Origin: Crotalaria pallida
Taxonomy: Eukaryota; Streptophyta; Magnoliopsida; Fabales; Fabaceae
NCBI GenBank assembly: GCA_037953625.1
Contig: CM075652.1
Coordinates: 78,149,501-78,213,500, forward strand
Direction of reading: 5' to 3'
DNA: 64,000 nt
A program made the position numbers and the translations under genes. Numbering within the stretch: the first letter of the stretch is position 1; every line of letters starts with the position of its first letter. The notes below the pieces were generated by a model. That model saw only the letters and a list, made by a program, of their open reading frames with translations. It was not told the origin of the DNA and did not search any database. Shown piece after piece: positions 21,485-33,400 of this stretch.

Positions 21485-21593
21485 CTGCCTCTGCTTGTGC
21501 TAAAGCACGTGCATCATGAAGACGCTTGCAATGCGATGCACTGGGACGGTTTCTCGTAGGAGGACGAGGAGGAGAGTCATCGCGGGATGCCAT
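21485..21593 (-). pseudogene. Possible N-terminal fragment of the PMD gene
   Basis: A minus-strand frame from an ATG at 21593 reads MASRDDSPPRPPTRNRPSAS and continues to the TRIM boundary at 21485. PMD/MAIN-like proteins often begin with such an Arg/Pro/Ser-rich stretch. The ATG is preceded by a pyrimidine tract ending CAG, so it could instead be an internal exon start. The link to 18099-19303 is inferred from order and strand. Confidence 0.4.
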
Positions 21594-22280
21594 CTGAAAA
21601 GAAAAAACAAAACAACTTTATTAGGATTAAAAAATAAAATAAAAAATCAGTTTAAACAATCGCTAGAAAGATATGCTAAATTTATAAAAAAAAAAAAAAA
21701 AGACCAATAAAAACCATCAGATTCACGGTTTACTTGGAAAGTATATATATTATTTTGAATATAAAAAAAATTATATATAAGAGTAAATGTTGTAGTCTCT
21801 TTCAAATCATTTGTAATAAACATCGTAGCTTTATTATGTTTCATAATCAATTAGGTGAAATGAAATAAAAAAAAAATAAATTTTCATACATTTATTTTAT
21901 CTGGCCCTTTTATTATCATTTTTTTTAAAATTTTTGTGCCTAACTAACTTTAATTAATAACTTATTTATATATATACACATATATATATATATATAAGTG
22001 GCATTTGAAAGAAGAGTTTACTTTTCACTTATCTTATGATATAAGCATTGATGATAATATTTGGAAGAACTTATAAAAATAGCATATAACTGAATATAAT
22101 TTTCATAAGTCTCATCAGCCTATAAAGTATAAAGCCCCAATATTTAATATGATTCGAAATGCATAGATATGGGAATACAAAAGTTTTTAAAAATTCAAAC
22201 TACTACATAGCATAAGTGAACCACAATTTCTAAATTAATGGGACAGAATATCCGTGCATCATATTAAGTTATTAACACTG

Positions 22281-22316
<36 letters not shown>

Positions 22317-22449
22317 AGATGTAATAGTTACTAAAAACAACCAAACTAAATACCAAATAAGGGAGTGGAAAATCTAAATTCTCTTCATCAAAACTACAAT
22401 TATAAGATGATAAGGGAATAAAATTAAAAAATAAAAAAAACAAAAAAGT

Positions 22450-22502
22450 GTCAGGTCGTAAGCCTGGGCCACGACCAGAGGTCGTAAGCCTGGGCTACGA
22501 CT
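22450..22502. repeat. GGTCGTAAGCCTGGG direct repeat
   Basis: Two near-identical units of AGGTCGTAAGCCTGGG(C)CACGAC lie in tandem, each partly self-complementary. The core GGTCGTAAG is shared with 23005-23252 and with the element at 40558-41611. Confidence 0.65.
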
Positions 22503-23004
22503 ATTCCTCTCGTATGCGACAACAACACAGCAACACAGCAAAATAACATATTTTTTACTAAAAATGTAATAAGTAAACACAATTTTGAAATATAATCACT
22601 AAATTTAAGCAGCAAATCTAAGCAATTTTTTTTTAATCTTAGTAAAAACCTAGGGTTCGGATTTCTCTATACTTTTAAATATAATCAGTAACTAAAAAAA
22701 GAACGCCAACACAATCACTTATGGAAACAAAAATACAGACCAAGAGACATACCGTATGGAAGAACCTTGAATCAATAATGCTTGAGGGAAGAACCGAGAT
22801 TAGCTATGGAAGCCACCAAGTGGGAGATTCGAAATTTCACAGTGAAGAAACGAGAAGAAAAATGAAATTCGGGTTTTGGGGTAGGGTTTATCGTATAAAA
22901 CTAGAGACAAATTTGGAAGAGGATTGTAAACTGTAAGTGTGAGAGAGTAAAGTGTGAGAGGGTAAAGTGTGAGAGGGGTTTGTAAAACCAGTATTTAACA
23001 CGGG

Positions 23005-23252
23005 TCGTAAGAAGTGCTTACGACCTTCAGATCGTAACACCCCCTTACGACCCTTTAAAAAACTACGGGTCGTAAGAGGGTGTTACGACCTACGTCGTAG
23101 CATCCCCTAACGACCCAATCAGAATACATGTTTTTGAATTGGTCGTAAGGGATTGTCGTAGTACCCCCTTACGACCCTTGTTAAAATATATTTTTTAGAG
23201 GGTCGTAAGGGGGTGTTACGACCTGATGATCGTAGTGCCCCCTTACGACCTG
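23005..23252. repeat. GGTCGTAAG/CTTACGACC hairpin cluster
   Basis: About seven small imperfect palindromes are strung together, each with a GGTCGTAAG-like left half and a (C)TTACGACC right half, separated by short T- or A-rich linkers. The cluster matches the sub-terminal structure of the Mutator-like element at 40558-41611. It is probably the terminal repeat of a diverged family member. Confidence 0.7.
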
Positions 23253-23918
23253 TGTTAAAATATGTTTTTTTTTTTAAAAAGACATGATGAGTATTATTTT
23301 AATATTTGAGGTGATAACCATAGACCTTGGGGTGACAAAATAAATTCCCCAATTTTGAAATAATGGACATGACTCGGAGTGTATGGTGAAAGACCAAATC
23401 AATAATAATAAGTATAGAAACGAGTGAGCGGAGAGAAAGAGCCAAATATAAACAATTAGACACAAAAACCGAAAAACAGTGACATTTCTGTTTTGTTTTA
23501 TTTCTATTAGTGAGTGTGAGACTTTTCGGAACCAATAAAAAGAATGGCAGGTTTATTGAAATAAATAATAAAAATAAAAAATTAGTTAAGAAAATGAACG
23601 TATGGAACTAAAATAAGTTGCACATACATAAGTGAGCATACGAGTGGTTAAGCGGAGTTGTAGAACAAGAAAATAAAAAAAAAATAATAATCAAGAAATG
23701 GACAGTTATAGCAACCGTATATGTGTGTGCTGCTAACCTCGCTTTCCATGAATATATTAAAAAAACAAAAGAAAAACAAACCAACTTAACTTAGTCAGTG
23801 TTGAAAAAATAGTAACTCTCTCTCTTCCTCTCTCATTCTCTCTCATTCTCTGTCTCTGGTTCCAAAACCGGTGGTCCTTTCTTTTCATTGACTCCTGTTT
23901 TCCTTCTTTCTTTCTCAA

Positions 23919-26900
23919 ATGGAGGTTCAGGCTCACCCCCTCCCCACCTTAAACCCTTCATTCCCATACTCCTCCGATTTCCGGACCCCGGAATTCCAGG
24001 ATCAGCCTTTGAATGTCGAAGCGCACGCGCCTCCACGCGCTTGCCCGAAGAACACCGCTGCCCTCAGGGTGCAGAAGGTGTACCGCAGTTACCGTACCCG
24101 GAGGAGGTTGGCTGATTCCGCCGTCGTCGCCGAGGAGCTGTGGTGCGTCTCTCTTCTCTGCATGCAAACTAACTTTTTTTCTCTCTTTTTACTACTTTAA
24201 AATAAAAAATAATAATTATATTTTATTATTATTATTTATTTTTTTTGGGATGATTGAAAAAGCGAGGGTTGAAATTTGTGAAGGTGGCAGGCGATAGATT
24301 TTGTGAGGCTAAACCATAGCACCATTTCCTTTTTCAATTTGCCTGAGACTGCTGCCTCACGCTGGGCTCGCGTTAAACTCAACGCTTCCAAGGTTTGTTT
24401 CGTTCTGTTGTACGTATACTGTATAAATCCATGTTATACGAGTATTATTTGGTTCTTTATACGTTTTTGGTGAACTCTTTTCATTTGTCTTCAATATTCT
24501 TTTGTTCGTTCATTTTTTTTTTTAATTTTTAAATCTGGTCAACGGTGTATTGGATGATTAATTATAATATCATTTTGCATTTTTATTTTGGTTCTATTTA
24601 CAAGACTCCATTCTAATTTTTAATAGTATTTAATTATTTTTTTTTCACAAACATCCTTATTAGTAGTTTTGAGAAAGTATATCAAATTTTTACATTTCGA
24701 ATACCACTAACAAGTTTAACTACCTTGCAGAAAAATATTCCAAAAGAACAATGATTGAGAGACCTGCATATGGAATCCTACATGCTAACCTACACACAAA
24801 ATTTTGACACTGGTTATTTTTTGAATTAAAAAAATAAAATAAAATAACATAAAATATAAGTGTCACAATCTTATGTGTAAATTTACATGTAGGCTCTCTA
24901 AGTAGGTCTTTAAATCATTTTTCATTCCAAAAAAGTCTTATAAATAAGATTAGATGGAGTATGAAATAAACTTATGCTTGTAATAAATAAGAGGAGATGA
25001 TATTTATTTGTTGAATCAAAATTTATTAAAAAAAAAATCTTTTTGTTTCTTTATCTCACTTTTCATCACAGCGTTGAAAAATGTGCATGAGTGTGGTTAT
25101 GGTAAATTTGTTATGATAAGGAAAAGGGGAAATTTTAGTGTTTGATTGTGAAGCCAATTTGGAGTGTTTTGGCAGGTGGGAAAGGGTCTGTCTGTTGACG
25201 CCAAAGCACAAAAGCTGGCATTTCAACATTGGATTGAAGCTGTGAGTATGATCTTGACCAATTCATCCCCAATCCTTTTTTTTTTTTTTTAATTTTTTAT
25301 TTTTGTTTATTTTTATGTTTGACCAACTCATCTTCTCAAGTTTAATTGATGCTATATTGAACCGTAGATTGATCCACGCCATCGCTATGGGCATAACTTG
25401 CATTACTACTATGAGGAATGGTGTAAAACTGATGCTGGCCAACCTTTCTTTTATTGGTGAGACTACTCTTTAAAAAAAGGTTTTCATTCACTCCTTTTTT
25501 AAAATATTGGGATAAAATTGAAGTATTGGCCAACCCAATCATGTTGATATTGGCCGATTCCATGGAATGAACTCAATGAACAGGGAAATATGGCTTTTAC
25601 AGTTTATTGTATACACTTATACAGTTGAGCATATGATTCCCGTTGGTGATTCGGTGTCTTCTGTTTACTTTTGATGATTATGCTTTTGCAATTTGCATCT
25701 AATTTGGACGCAATGCCGAAATTAACATCTTTTTGCATTTGACCTGTTTTTGTTGATTCGAGGTTATATCATATGCTATAAATGTTCGCTTGAATTTCAC
25801 AAAATTATCTATAAAAAAAACTTGGATTGCATGCTAGTTTTGCTTCCTATCTCTTAATTTTAACAAAAAGTGCCTGATAGAATCACCAGAAAAAAAGTGC
25901 TGTTTGTCTTATATGAGGTTAAGGCACAGAGTAAGAGTGTATAATGCTAAGGTAGGAGTGCAGCTTCCTTTCTTTGGCTACTGAAATTATTGTTTTCTCA
26001 TTTTACAGGTTGGACTTGGGAAATGGGAAAAATCTTGATCTTGAAAAATGCCCTAGATCAAAGCTTCGGAAACAAATCATAAAATATCTTGGACCTGTAT
26101 GAACATCTGCTAGATGCCTTTATTACCTTCTTTTTTTTTTAAATTATAGTAGTTGACATTGACTATATTGATTTATATTGCATTATTTCAAAAATTGTGG
26201 CATGCTTCTTTTCTGATATGTTCGTCTTAATATTTTCCTGTATCAGCAAGAGAGAGAGCACTATGAATACATTGTTTGCGGGGGAAAAATTATCCACAAG
26301 CAATCTGGAAATGTTCTTCATACAAAGGAAGGCTCTAAAGATGCCAAGTGGATTTTTGTAATGAGTACCTCTAAGAAACTGTATGCTGGCAAGGTGACAA
26401 TTCAAGCTATGTAATTGTGTCTAGTTTCCAATTTTCTCATATATGCATAAGCTCTCTGCTATTTCTTTCCTGCCCTACTGATACTGATACATTGTAATAA
26501 CCTCCCAGAAAAAGAAAGGGTCATTCCACCATTCTTCGTTTTTAGCTGGCGGGGCTACCTTAGCTGCTGGAAGGCTGGAGGTCGAGCATGGGATTCTAAA
26601 GGTAAAACTAAATTCACAGGTTGCATGATTAAATTGGGAAAAGGCTTCTCTACAGTGAAAAGAGGGCACCTACCCATGATTTAATTTAAAGTGGTTATAC
26701 CATAAAATTTAATAGTGGATAAAACATTACGTTCATTAGAGGCAAGCTCACTCTAAAAGAGTCCCCATCCATTAAATTCTTGTGCTATTGCCACCTAATC
26801 TAAAATGGTCCTAGTCCTGCCAGCATTAATATTTAGCAGTCTCACAGATAGAGGGCATTTGTCTTTTTGTGCATGTGGCGATGCGGATTGAAAACATTGA

Positions 26901-27852
26901 ATGATTGATAGACACATTTTCTGATTACAATCCATGTTCATCGACAAATGACTGATTCTCAATGGCTTTTATTTTTCAGGCCATCTCTGCATACAGTGGA
27001 CACTACAGGCCCACAGATGACTCTCTTAACAGTTTCTTATCATATCTGAAGAAAAATGGTGTCCAGCTTGAAGAAGTTGAGGTAACGGGTTAGCATCAGT
27101 GTTATCATAGTTCCAAGTCAATCCTATTTGTAGAACAACTTTATGCCAGATATTTTTTCTAGAAGATCTTGATATGTTATGTGCTGTTCGGTTGTCTTTC
27201 TTGTTGATTTGATCTTCATCATCATAATTTCGTTGTTCCGCTAGAAAGTTTGGGTCTTGCATTTCCATTTGATGTATATGGTTATGGCCGGAACATTTAC
27301 TATTTAATTCAAACATGAGGTAGTAACCAAATGAATTTTTCATTGAATAACCCATATTCAATGTTTCAGATATGCAAGGCAAGAGATGACACTGATTCAT
27401 ATGACGACGGCAAGCTGGGTGAGAGAGATGCTGCATCTGAAGTTCCAAGCAATGCTAAAATGTCTGAGCCTGGAATATCCAAGGAAGCTGAGAACACCCC
27501 ATCCTCAAACTATGAAGATCCTCAACCTCAATCTGTTGTTGGTCCTTATCAAAGGACTCTATCAGGTGGTCTTCGGAGCCCAAGAGCTGAGGTTCCCAAG
27601 ACTGCTATATTGCAAAGAATCAATTCCAAGAAGGGTACAAAATCTTACCAACTGGGGCATCAACTTTCCCGTAAATGGTCAACAGGAGCTGGACCTAGAA
27701 TTGGGTGTGTTGCTGACTACCCTGTAGAGCTTAGAGTACAGGCCTTGGAGATGCTCAACCTTTCGCCAAAACTTCCCCCCTCACCTTCTTTGTGCTTGCC
27801 ATTGGGTGGTCTTGAATCACCTGCAAGTTGTCCCTCACCAAACAGCACTTGA
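23919..27852 (+). CDS. IQM: IQ-motif calmodulin-binding protein of the IQM family
   Basis: Nine exons with GT-AG introns: 23919-24142, 24284-24392, 25176-25241, 25368-25456, 26009-26096, 26247-26393, 26509-26601, 26980-27081, 27370-27852. They total 1401 nt, in frame throughout, for 466 aa. Near residue 50 is an IQ-type motif (LRVQKVYRSYRTRRRLAD), expected to bind calmodulin without calcium. The conserved IQM core follows: LWWQAIDFVRLNHSTISFF, DPRHRYGHNLHYYYEEW, YWLDLGNGK, YIVCGGKIIHK, WIFVMSTSKKLYAGKK, FHHSSFLAGGATLAAGRLEV, AISAYSGHYRPTDD. The C-terminus keeps KWSTGAGPRIGCVADYP. No transmembrane segment or signal peptide is seen. Family members act in stress and light signalling and stomatal or hormone responses. 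A CT-rich leader (about 23817-23864) precedes the ATG, a common plant 5' UTR feature. The gene looks intact; the exact paralogue is uncertain. Confidence 0.92.
24750..24915. mobile_element. Small MITE-like inverted-repeat element in IQM intron 2
   Basis: The left end (GAGAGACCTGCATATGGAAT) and right end (reverse complement GAGAGCCTACATG, preceded by AAGACCTACTT) are imperfect inverted repeats around an AT-rich centre, in the intron between exons 2 and 3. A relative with similar CCTACA/GTGACA motifs lies at 37876-38040. Boundaries are approximate. Confidence 0.45.
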
Positions 27853-29261
27853 TAGAGTTTATGGCGATGAGACTGCTGTTATTTGAACTACTTGTTGATC
27901 CTAGGATTATAATTCCTGCTTAGTCTAGTGATGCTTAAGGTATTTCTGTGATAAGCTTATAGGTGCTTTAGTGAATGCAAAATGGTCTGTGCTTTTGTGG
28001 TGGACTAAAGTACTGTCGTACCTCCATGCTTGTTTCCACTAATGTAAAGGGAACTTGAGGAGTGTTTTATGTAACCACTTATAGTTTTATGTTGCATGGA
28101 TACGAGTTACGGGTATGACATTTTATCAAAAATTGGGGTGGATGCGGATGCGATAATATAAATTTAAATTTAAATTTTATAAATATATATATAAACAAGG
28201 TAAAAAAAAAATTGCGGCATTGAAATAGGGTGAGTATCTGAAATTTAGAGATTGAGGTTCAAAATTAGCCAAGATACAAGGATGCGGGAGATAATAAACC
28301 AAGCGGGGTTCATGGGAAAAGCAAAACTAGATGTTTTCGGTGGCTTCAATTCAAAAAGGAAGAGTTGAATAATTTGAAGATGAGGAAAACATGGTGTAGC
28401 AAAAGTTGGCACGGAAGACAAATATAGCATCATATTCACATTGAACAAAATCCTCTATTAATGGAGGTTTGCATCAACAGCAGAAATATAGAACAAAGAG
28501 CATAAACATTAGCTACTAGAAAAATGTGGACTTCAACAAGTTATATTGTTTGAGTGTTTTATGTTTGTAAAATTGGTTATTAACAAAAGTCTAAGTTTTT
28601 TTAGTGTATTATTTGTTCTTTAAATAAAAATATTTTTGTGAGGATAAATTTTGTCATTTGAGTGTTTTATATTTTTTCTTATAGTATCTAAATTTTTACA
28701 AGAAAATTTTATTTTAATTACTAACAACGAGATATTGGTTATGATATTAAAATATAAATTCTAACGCAAAAATATATAATTGGTATGATTTATATCTAAA
28801 ATATATTTTGACATATTAATTAGAAGTATCCAAAAATATCATGTGTACTAATACCCAACATGTACTCGTACTAGCTAATATGTAATTGAGTAATGATACA
28901 TTAGCCATATAATAAGAATACCCATCCATGTTTCATAACTTAAAATTGAGATCGATCTACTACTACTGCATGTGACTTGTGGCCGAGGTGATTTGGCACC
29001 CCCACTGTCTTCCACGATAAGTGATGGGAATAAATCCTATCTTTCAAAAAGAGGCAAATATATTCAGTGAGAAACAGAAAATAAGAACAAGAGCACGAAA
29101 GTGACCTCTTCCCATAGCCTGAACATCTCTCAAAGAGTAAACAATCATTTATGGAGTATAAATATTTGTAAAGTTAGGTATTTATAGGTTCATTCTTAAA
29201 TGATTTGAGATTGCCTTTACATTGCTTAGAGATTATTAAAAGAGAAAATAAGTTGCCTACG

Positions 29262-29400
29262 TGTATAGTGTAAATTTATTTTATATTGTTAGTGCATCAT
29301 TAATTATTTATGGGTTTAAGATCATTGACTTTTAAATAAAAGTAATGCAAATAAATGGTGGATGATATATCGATAACGTAAAAAACTTTACAGCGGAAGT
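29262..29400. mobile_element. Short MITE-like inverted repeat
   Basis: Ends such as GTATAGTGTAAATTT and AAAAAACTTTACAGCGG are inverted, and the interior carries ATAAATGGTGGATGATATATCGAT. The same motif (CGATATATCATCCACCATTTAT) appears inverted at 36442, within a similar element in a subtilase intron. The two are probably members of one MITE family. Confidence 0.5.
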
Positions 29401-29534
29401 GTATATCAATTAAACTCAATTGTTGAAGAATATGATTGGAATTGTGTTTGCAACTGGTTGCAGCTGTGAAAACCTCAAAAGTTGAAATATTAGAGTCATA
29501 ATTATAGTTATTAACTAGTATAACAACTACTAAC

Positions 29535-29680
29535 AAGGTCCAGCACAGTTGGTAAATGACTAGGTTCCTTAAGCATGATCAAGGGTTCGATGTCATGGAT
29601 GTGGAAAAAGCTTTGTTGGTAGAGGCAAAACTCACTTCGGTGATCTCTACGTTTCAGAATACTTTGATGAAAAAAAAAAA
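29535..29680 (+). mobile_element. tRNA-derived SINE-like sequence
   Basis: A-box-like GTCCAGCACAGTTGGTAAATG and B-box-like AGGGTTCGATGTC are spaced about as in the RNA polymerase III promoter of tRNA-derived plant SINEs. TGTGGAAAAAGCTTTGTTGG and an A-run at 29670-29681 follow. The B box is diverged, so the copy is probably inactive. It does not fold as a tRNA gene. Confidence 0.55.
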
Positions 29681-29894
29681 CTATACCCTTCATAAAAAAT
29701 AAAAAATTAAAAAGAAATTAAAAAAAAAACCAACCTAGTATAGCAACTTAAATCATTATTTTCTCAGTGTGTATAAGGAAGTTTACTTCCACCCTTTAGT
29801 ATCATCATTAATTTCTCAATAATGGGTACGGTTGAGTGCTTTTAAATCAGTAGCATTATTCTCTGTTTTGCTGACCACATCGGAGCAATATTCC

Positions 29895-30155
29895 CTCTGG
29901 TCTCAATTATAAGCCAAAAAAACTAATTTCAAGTTAGTTGAGTGTATTTAATTTTCTTGAAATGATAAAAAAATAGACTATTTTAGGAAACAAGTATTGG
30001 GAATGAAACAAAAATTAAATGATACAACCACTTTATTGAGATATTTTAGGAATGATTGTATTGGAAATAAAAAAGGTAGTTAAATTTTGCTTATATTTGA
30101 GACAACTAATAAGATGTTTTTAGTTGCTTATAATTGAGAACTAAGTAGGGTGTAC
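29895..30155. mobile_element. Degenerate Stowaway-type MITE
   Basis: The left end ATTCCCTCTGGTCTCAATTA and the right end (reverse complement begins ACACCCTACTTAGTTCTCAA) are diverged versions of the plant CTCCCTCCGTCTCAATTATAAG terminal repeat. The interior halves TTATAAGCC and TGCTTATAATTGAGA are complementary. Confidence 0.55.
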
Positions 30156-30458
30156 TCCTTAGGTGTGGTTCCATCTCATCTCCATCCAAGTATTTTGAAG
30201 TGTTGGAGAGAATTAATGTACATTTAAGTGTTTATGGCCTGTGACAATGGCTGCTTGGTCCTACAACTTAATCATATAGGGTAGAGTCATTGATTAAAAA
30301 TAAAAATTGAGTGAATGTATAATCTATGCAGCCAATATATCTTTTCATTAAGCTATGGAAAATCTCCAATTATAACAAAAATATATTAATTAAAAATTGA
30401 TATATTGAGGCTCCTAAGCTATGGATTATGAAATGTGCCCAATACAGGTTTCTTTACT

Positions 30459-33400
30459 TCACAAGTTCACTTTATAAACAAGTATAGGGCTTCTAACACT
30501 GTGTATGGAGTCATTCCATTCAAGTGATGCTGATAATATATTTATCTTCTTTGGCATTGAAGGTCCCTTAAGGACAACCTTGAACGAAAGCTCTTGGCGC
30601 AACGAACTAAACTGCAAGGTATCTGGGATTACCTTAATGGAAAGACCCTTCGGTGCCTTGACTTTAGCCTTGTAAGTGGAATTTGCAAGTCCTACATTGG
30701 TCACATTCCTGTAGAAGATTGCAGAAATGGTGGAATTCGCAGACATGACCTGAGTATGCATGGAAGGGTAGTTGATTCCATCAGTGCCTTGTGGAGAGGG
30801 AATGCTAGAGCAAATAAAGCCGTTATTGCCAATTAGTGTGCCAATGCTGCTTTTGTTGTAGCCTTCCTTGCATAGGAAGGCAACATAGGAGTTCATATTA
30901 ATATCGTAAAGTAGGCCAGGATTTAGTGCTATTACTGGGTTTATCAGTCCCGAACCAGATCCCAGCTCAGCCGAATTGTCTTTGAATCTCATCGGAGTGG
31001 CTGAATCATAGAGATCAGAATAGATTAGAAACTGAAAATCTTCTTGTTCATCGAGAGTTTCATATATCAATCATATAATTTTAACTTTTTTTTATTTACA
31101 TTTTAGGGAGAGAGGGAGGCTACTATGTTTCAATTTCAAGACCTTCCACGTGCATCAAAAAGAGCTATGAAAACTTCACAAAACAAGGTTTGAACCAAAA
31201 TAGTTGGATATGGTATCAAATTGCTCATATATACTTTAAATTTAACCAAATATCTGAATTTTTACTAAAAGAAAAATAAATAACAAAATATATGGAAAAA
31301 AATTGTGTATGTAGCTCTAGATCTATTAAAGATAGTATCAACATTTTATATTTTGGTCACTAGTGGTTAGTATTGCAGTTTTAATACTCTTTGCAATTGT
31401 ATCACAACCACAATTGTGGTCGCATTTTCTTGCAATTGTCCACTTGCGGTAAAAGCTTTATTAACTGTTGACCCCGCAATTTAAAGCCATGAATAACATA
31501 TTAGGGAGATTGTTAGTTTAGCTACACCCTTCAAAAAAATTACTTTGATCCTCAATAACTGAACTAAACCCTTTAAGCTAAGCATAAATATTTTTAGTAT
31601 GTAGTAAAGGAAATAAAAAGATTATTCTTATAATCAATATTTGAATATAGATGATGAACTTTCATCATGAAGGGGTCCTCACCAGTGGTCATGAGAGCAG
31701 ATTTGATTGCAGCAGGACTCCATGCAGGGTTGAAGGATTTGACATAGGCAGCAGCTGCTGCAGCATGTGGACAAGCCATAGATGTTCCTGACAATATATT
31801 AAAAACACTGCGGCGATTGTCTTGAGGGTTACCTGTCAGTGTTGCCAGTTTAGAATAACCAGCTAGTATGTCTGCTCCAGGAGCAGCCAAATCAGGCTGC
31901 AAATAGAATAGAACATTCAAATTTAGCAGTCACAAACCAAATGGAACACTTCCAGAGAAGAGATAGATGATGAATGATCACCTTGAGGATGTTGTTGGTG
32001 ATGGATTGAGGACCTCTGGATGAGAAGGAAGCAACATGTGGAGCAGGGATTGTTGTACCTATGGTCTTGTATATAACAGCTTTAGCATTCCTGAGTTCAA
32101 GTTGATGCAAAGTTTTTTGTGAAAAAGTTTTGACATTAATTATCAATTTAGGTAGTCTCATGTGGTTCATCACTTCTTATCATATGATTATAACACTTAT
32201 TTTACATTTAGGTACCATAAATTAGTAGCAGATAAGTGGTATGCACTATGCAGCAACAGGTTCGCAGGGTGAATAAAGGAATTTGTTAAGGTTACAAAAG
32301 AAATTTTATAAATCTTGACCTAACCCACTAATAAAATATGTGTTTATATGCTATATCTCTCATTCACCTTACAAATGACAAGAAAAAACACGAGAGGATG
32401 GATACCTGATAATGACTTATCTAACTTACTTGCTGGAATTGATGTATTGATCAATAGTTTTGCCCACAGTATAGGCATCAACATAGGACCCTGGAATAAT
32501 TGTGATGGAAGCGAAATCCTTTTTATCAGCAACACCTACAATGGTCCCTGCTCCGCCTAATCCTCGGATGATCCAGTCCTGGTTGCCCTCGCCGATGCAG
32601 TACACAATCCTGCCCACCACCTTGTCCTTGCTGAGAGTCCCATAATCACAAGCACTGCATCATAGTTTTTAGTCTCAATTTGATCACTAATGATACACAT
32701 TTTTTTTCCTTCTGAGCACATTAGGTTTCAATATGCATAACAATACCTGGCATTGCCATAGCTGTCTTTGCTTACATTGGCAGCAAGGGCTCCTGAAGTC
32801 AATGGGTACATCTTATTCTCAGGGGTAAAGGTATTAATAGACATTCCCTGCAATCAATCAACCTACAAAATAAGTTATTAGCAGATTAAAGAAAACAAAA
32901 AGAAGCTAATTGTTATGTACTCATGTCTGGTATACATACATGTTTCATATGAGAATTAATATTCTGGAATCCTGGTATCTTAAATAGTTGAGAAAGATGC
33001 CCATATTTAATATAATGGAATGATACGAAAGTTATCTATTTCCTTGCAACTCTGTAACAACAAGGAAAACCTTTTTTGGGAGAACAACTATCAACAACAT
33101 AGAGGACAGGGTTGGTGGTTATCAAAGTATTGCCTAATTCAAAATCGACTAGAGATACACTTAACAAAGTGAATGTGTTGTCAAAATATTATTCATTTGT
33201 ATTGTACAAATGATGGGAACTTATAAACAAATATACAAGCATGTGATAATTTTTTCAGTGAGCAATTTCATTTACTTATCACTTATGTTGACAAATAGAG
33301 ATGATTTTAACTATGATGTCAAACATAGGAATTTTGAATGTTTATAATACTTGATTATGCACCTAGATGTCTAGTTGTCCATGACCAAGCACCATGGTAA

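Larger units (their letters stand above)
21594..23818. other. AT-rich intergenic DNA with microsatellites
   Basis: Mostly AT-rich, with (TA)n runs near 21966-21996 and 22284-22313 and poly-A/T runs. Two GGTCGTAAG hairpin clusters lie within it (annotated separately). The end at 23300-23349 (CATAGACCTTGGGGTGACAAAATAAA) resembles the right terminus of the Mutator-like element at 40558-41611, so a diverged relative of that element probably ends near 23349; its left end was not found. No convincing gene. Confidence 0.5.
27853..30458. other. IQM 3' flank and intergenic DNA
   Basis: The first 250 bp is probably the IQM 3' UTR (TTTATGTAACC near 28065). The rest is AT-rich and holds small mobile-element relics (29262-29400, 29535-29680, 29895-30155, annotated separately). 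No other gene was seen. Confidence 0.6.

Noticed and set aside
22580..23358. CAATTTTGA at 22580 and 23350 as a 9-bp target duplication around the hairpin cluster
   Set aside because: The left copy is not followed by the terminal repeat seen at 40558, and hairpin units also lie outside it. In AT-rich DNA a 9-bp match is likely by chance.
23833..24167. Minus-strand frames opposite the first IQM exon
   Set aside because: The plus-strand IQM exon is supported by motifs and splice sites, so these are shadows.
29535..29680. tRNA gene
   Set aside because: A- and B-box-like motifs are present, but no cloverleaf with an acceptor stem and anticodon forms, and an A-rich tail indicates a SINE.
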